From Actinomycetales bacterium (GTDB lineage: Bacteria; Actinomycetota; Actinomycetes; Actinomycetales; Microbacteriaceae): a DNA stretch of 7,534 bases. The notes under the pieces are model-generated. The model made no database searches and was not told the origin of the DNA. It worked only from the letters and a program-made list of their open reading frames with translations. Positions 5,858 through 7,534 of this stretch are shown in pieces. Every line of letters starts with the position of its first letter. Position 1 is the stretch's first letter. The stretch is taken from assembly GCA_028868555.1 (NCBI GenBank), contig JAGWUG010000042.1:1-7534 (forward strand), written 5' to 3'. Made by a program: the position numbers and the translations under genes.

Positions 5858-7456
5858 TTGTCAGCTGAGAATCAGACCCCGGATTTGTCCACCACTGCCG
5901 GCAAGCTCGAGGACCTTCGTCGTCGCTACCACGAGGCAGTTACCGCGAGCGGTGAGGCGGCAATCGCCAAGCAGCACGCTAAGGGCAAGAAGACCGCACG
6001 CGAGCGCATCGAACTGCTGCTCGACCCAGGTTCGTTTGAGGAACTCGACGAGTTCGTTCGCCACCGCTCCAACGCCTTCGGCATGGACAAGGCCCGCCCA
6101 TACGGCGACTCGGTCGTAACCGGCGTTGGAACCATCAACGGCCGCCAGGTGGCAATCTTCAGCCAGGACTTCACCATCTTCGGAGGCTCGCTCGGCGAGG
6201 CCGCCGGAAACAAGATCATCAAGGTCATGGACCTGGCAATCGCCACGGGAGTGCCGCTCATCGGCATGCTCGACTCGGGTGGTGCTCGCATCCAGGAGGG
6301 TGTTATCGCCCTCGGTAAGTACGGCGAAATCTTCAAGCGCAACACCATGGCCTCCGGAGTAATCCCGCAGATTTCCATCATCATGGGCCCAGCCGCCGGT
6401 GGTGCCGTCTACTCCCCTGCGCTCACCGACTTCGTGATCATGGTGGACAAGACCTCCAACATGTTTGTGACCGGTCCAGACGTAATCAAGACCGTGACCG
6501 GCGAAGACGTTGGCATGGAGGAACTTGGTGGCGCACTGACCCACAACAAGACCTCGGGTGTTGCCCACTATCTGGCCTCCGATGAAGACGACGCCATCGA
6601 CTACGCGCGTTCGCTGCTGAGCTACCTGCCGGAGAACAACCTGGCCGAGACCGTGGCATACGCTCCCGCCGGTGAACTGGTTGTCACCGATGCAGACCGC
6701 GAACTCGACACCCTGATTCCAGACTCGCCAAACCAGCCGTACGACATGCACGCTGTGATTGAGTCGATTGTGGATGACGCGGAGTTCCTCGAGGTTCAGG
6801 CGCTCTACGCTCCAAACATCATCATCGGATTCGCCCGCATCGACGGTCGCTCGGTTGGAATCATTGCCAACCAGCCACAGCAGATGGCCGGAACCCTCAA
6901 CATCGAGGCCGGCGAAAAGGCCGCCCGCTTCGTTCGCTTCTGCGACGCCTTCAGCATTCCGATCATCACCCTGGTTGACGTACCTGGCTACCTGCCTGGC
7001 ACCGACCAGGAGTGGGCTGGAGTAATCCGTCGCGGAGCCAAGCTGCTCTACGCCTACGCCGAGGCCACCGTTCCACTGGTTACCGTGATCACCCGCAAGG
7101 CCTACGGTGGCGCCTACATCGTGATGGGTTCCAAGCAGCTCGGTGCTGACATCAACCTGGCCTGGCCTACCGCGGAGATCGCGGTTATGGGTGGCCAGGG
7201 TGCCGTCAACATTCTCTACCGCGGTGAGATCAAGAAGGCTGAAGAGGAAGGCGCAGACGTCAATGCCGTCCGCACCAAGCTCGCCAACGAATACACCTAC
7301 AACGTGGCTAGCCCCTTCCTCGCTGCAGAGCGTGGAGAGCTGGACGGCGTGATTGAGCCAGCACAGACCCGTGTTGCCGTGACCAAGGCACTGCGTGCCT
7401 TGCGCGGCAAGCGTGCGAGCCTGCCTCCCAAGAAGCACGGAAACATCCCACTGTGA
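5858..7456 (+). CDS. accD: Acyl-CoA carboxylase beta subunit (carboxyltransferase; AccD/PccB family)
   Basis: The 532-residue protein is the carboxyltransferase of an actinobacterial acyl-CoA carboxylase; it moves the carboxyl group from biotin to acetyl- or propionyl-CoA to make (methyl)malonyl-CoA, working as a hexamer with a biotinylated alpha subunit. Two crotonase-like halves are visible. The first has [11 protein letters not shown] (104-114), [11 protein letters not shown] (138-148) and the oxyanion turn [10 protein letters not shown] (178-187). The second has [11 protein letters not shown] (338-348), [10 protein letters not shown] (372-381), RKAYGGAY (413-420) and [19 protein letters not shown] (434-452). 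Length is typical. Residue 421, just after GGAY, is Ile. By family knowledge this position (Asp422 in the Streptomyces coelicolor PccB) separates propionyl-only from acetyl-accepting enzymes, so this one is likelier to accept acetyl-CoA. The start is TTG with AGGAG 6 nt upstream. Its TGA overlaps the GTG of the next gene. The pccB/accD naming is not settled by sequence. Confidence 0.95.
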   Translation: MSAENQTPDLSTTAGKLEDLRRRYHEAVTASGEAAIAKQHAKGKKTARERIELLLDPGSFEELDEFVRHRSNAFGMDKARPYGDSVVTGVGTINGRQVAIFSQDFTIFGGSLGEAAGNKIIKVMDLAIATGVPLIGMLDSGGARIQEGVIALGKYGEIFKRNTMASGVIPQISIIMGPAAGGAVYSPALTDFVIMVDKTSNMFVTGPDVIKTVTGEDVGMEELGGALTHNKTSGVAHYLASDEDDAIDYARSLLSYLPENNLAETVAYAPAGELVVTDADRELDTLIPDSPNQPYDMHAVIESIVDDAEFLEVQALYAPNIIIGFARIDGRSVGIIANQPQQMAGTLNIEAGEKAARFVRFCDAFSIPIITLVDVPGYLPGTDQEWAGVIRRGAKLLYAYAEATVPLVTVITRKAYGGAYIVMGSKQLGADINLAWPTAEIAVMGGQGAVNILYRGEIKKAEEEGADVNAVRTKLANEYTYNVASPFLAAERGELDGVIEPAQTRVAVTKALRALRGKRASLPPKKHGNIPL

Positions 7457-7534
7457 CCCTCGAAAACGTGCGCTTCCTCACTCAGGGCGTCAGCCCTGAG
7501 GAGAAGGCTGCCGTGCTCGCCGTCCTCGATGCAC
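7453..7534 (+). CDS. accE: Acyl-CoA carboxylase epsilon subunit, 5' part only
   Basis: The frame opens with GTG at 7453, overlapping the beta-subunit TGA by four bases (GTGA), and stays open for 27 codons to the window edge: [20 protein letters not shown] then VLAVLDA. The pattern 'hydrophobic-x-x-G-x-x-x-x-E-E-x-A-A-V-x-A-V-L' is that of the small actinobacterial epsilon subunits that stabilise the alpha-beta carboxylase complex. The position right after the beta gene agrees. A second in-frame GTG at 7468 could be the real start; neither has a strong Shine-Dalgarno, so translation is probably coupled. The short length limits certainty. Confidence 0.7.
   Translation, partial: MTLENVRFLTQGVSPEEKAAVLAVLDA
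7481..7500 (+). repeat. Perfect 8-bp inverted repeat early in the epsilon-subunit gene
   Basis: CTCAGGGC-GTCA-GCCCTGAG forms eight pairs around a 4-nt loop, about 26 nt after the GTG at 7453 and 11 nt after the alternative GTG at 7468. It is inside coding sequence and has no T-run after it, so it is not a standard terminator. It could slow translation or tune subunit ratio, or be chance from codons for TQGVSPE. Confidence 0.5.

Noticed and set aside
5861..7438. 525-codon minus-strand open frame opposite the carboxylase gene
   Set aside because: Long antisense frames are common opposite GC-biased codons. The translation has no family signature and the plus strand encodes a full conserved carboxyltransferase.

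Overview
The window looks like chromosomal core DNA from a high-G+C actinobacterium. Microbacteriaceae is the most likely family; this rests on remembered gene order and protein character, not on a search. The evidence is a biotin-dependent acyl-CoA carboxylase beta subunit followed by what looks like an actinobacterial epsilon subunit, an LCP-family cell-wall glycopolymer transferase beside purE, frequent GTG/TTG starts, and a possible leaderless promoter. I see no transposon, phage, CRISPR array, tRNA or rRNA.

Layout. Seven genes lie on the minus strand, reading right to left from about 5766 to 1: birA (biotin ligase), a small membrane protein with a bacterial PH-like domain, purK, purE, an LCP-family protein, a lipoprotein with an Ig-like C-terminal region, and a secreted 'hemagglutinin'-type protein that runs off the left edge. 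The gaps are 3, 9, 48, 6 and 29 nt, then a 1-nt overlap (TAATG), so the block is probably one transcription unit or a few nested ones. Two genes lie on the plus strand: a full-length acyl-CoA carboxylase beta subunit (5858-7456), and the first 27 codons of the epsilon subunit, which overlaps it through GTGA.

The two directions meet at a 91-bp divergent promoter region (5767-5857). BirA attaches biotin to the carboxyl carrier of biotin enzymes, and the diverging genes encode part of such an enzyme, so the arrangement makes functional sense. This BirA lacks the N-terminal DNA-binding domain and is unlikely to be its own repressor. The intergenic region holds a perfect GGTAAC-N17-GTTACC dyad that overlaps the proposed birA -35 box and could bind another regulator. 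purK and purE act in sequence in purine synthesis (AIR to N5-CAIR to CAIR). The last three minus-strand genes all concern the cell envelope.

No stretch over 300 bases lacks a gene. The leftmost 914 bases hold a real coding frame that is open to the window edge. I found no convincing evidence of an undescribed multi-gene system. The points most worth checking are the secreted protein with a possible lysozyme-like core and its coupling to the lipoprotein, the divergent birA/carboxylase promoter with its dyad, the hairpin against the purE ribosome binding site, and the Ile at the carboxylase specificity position.
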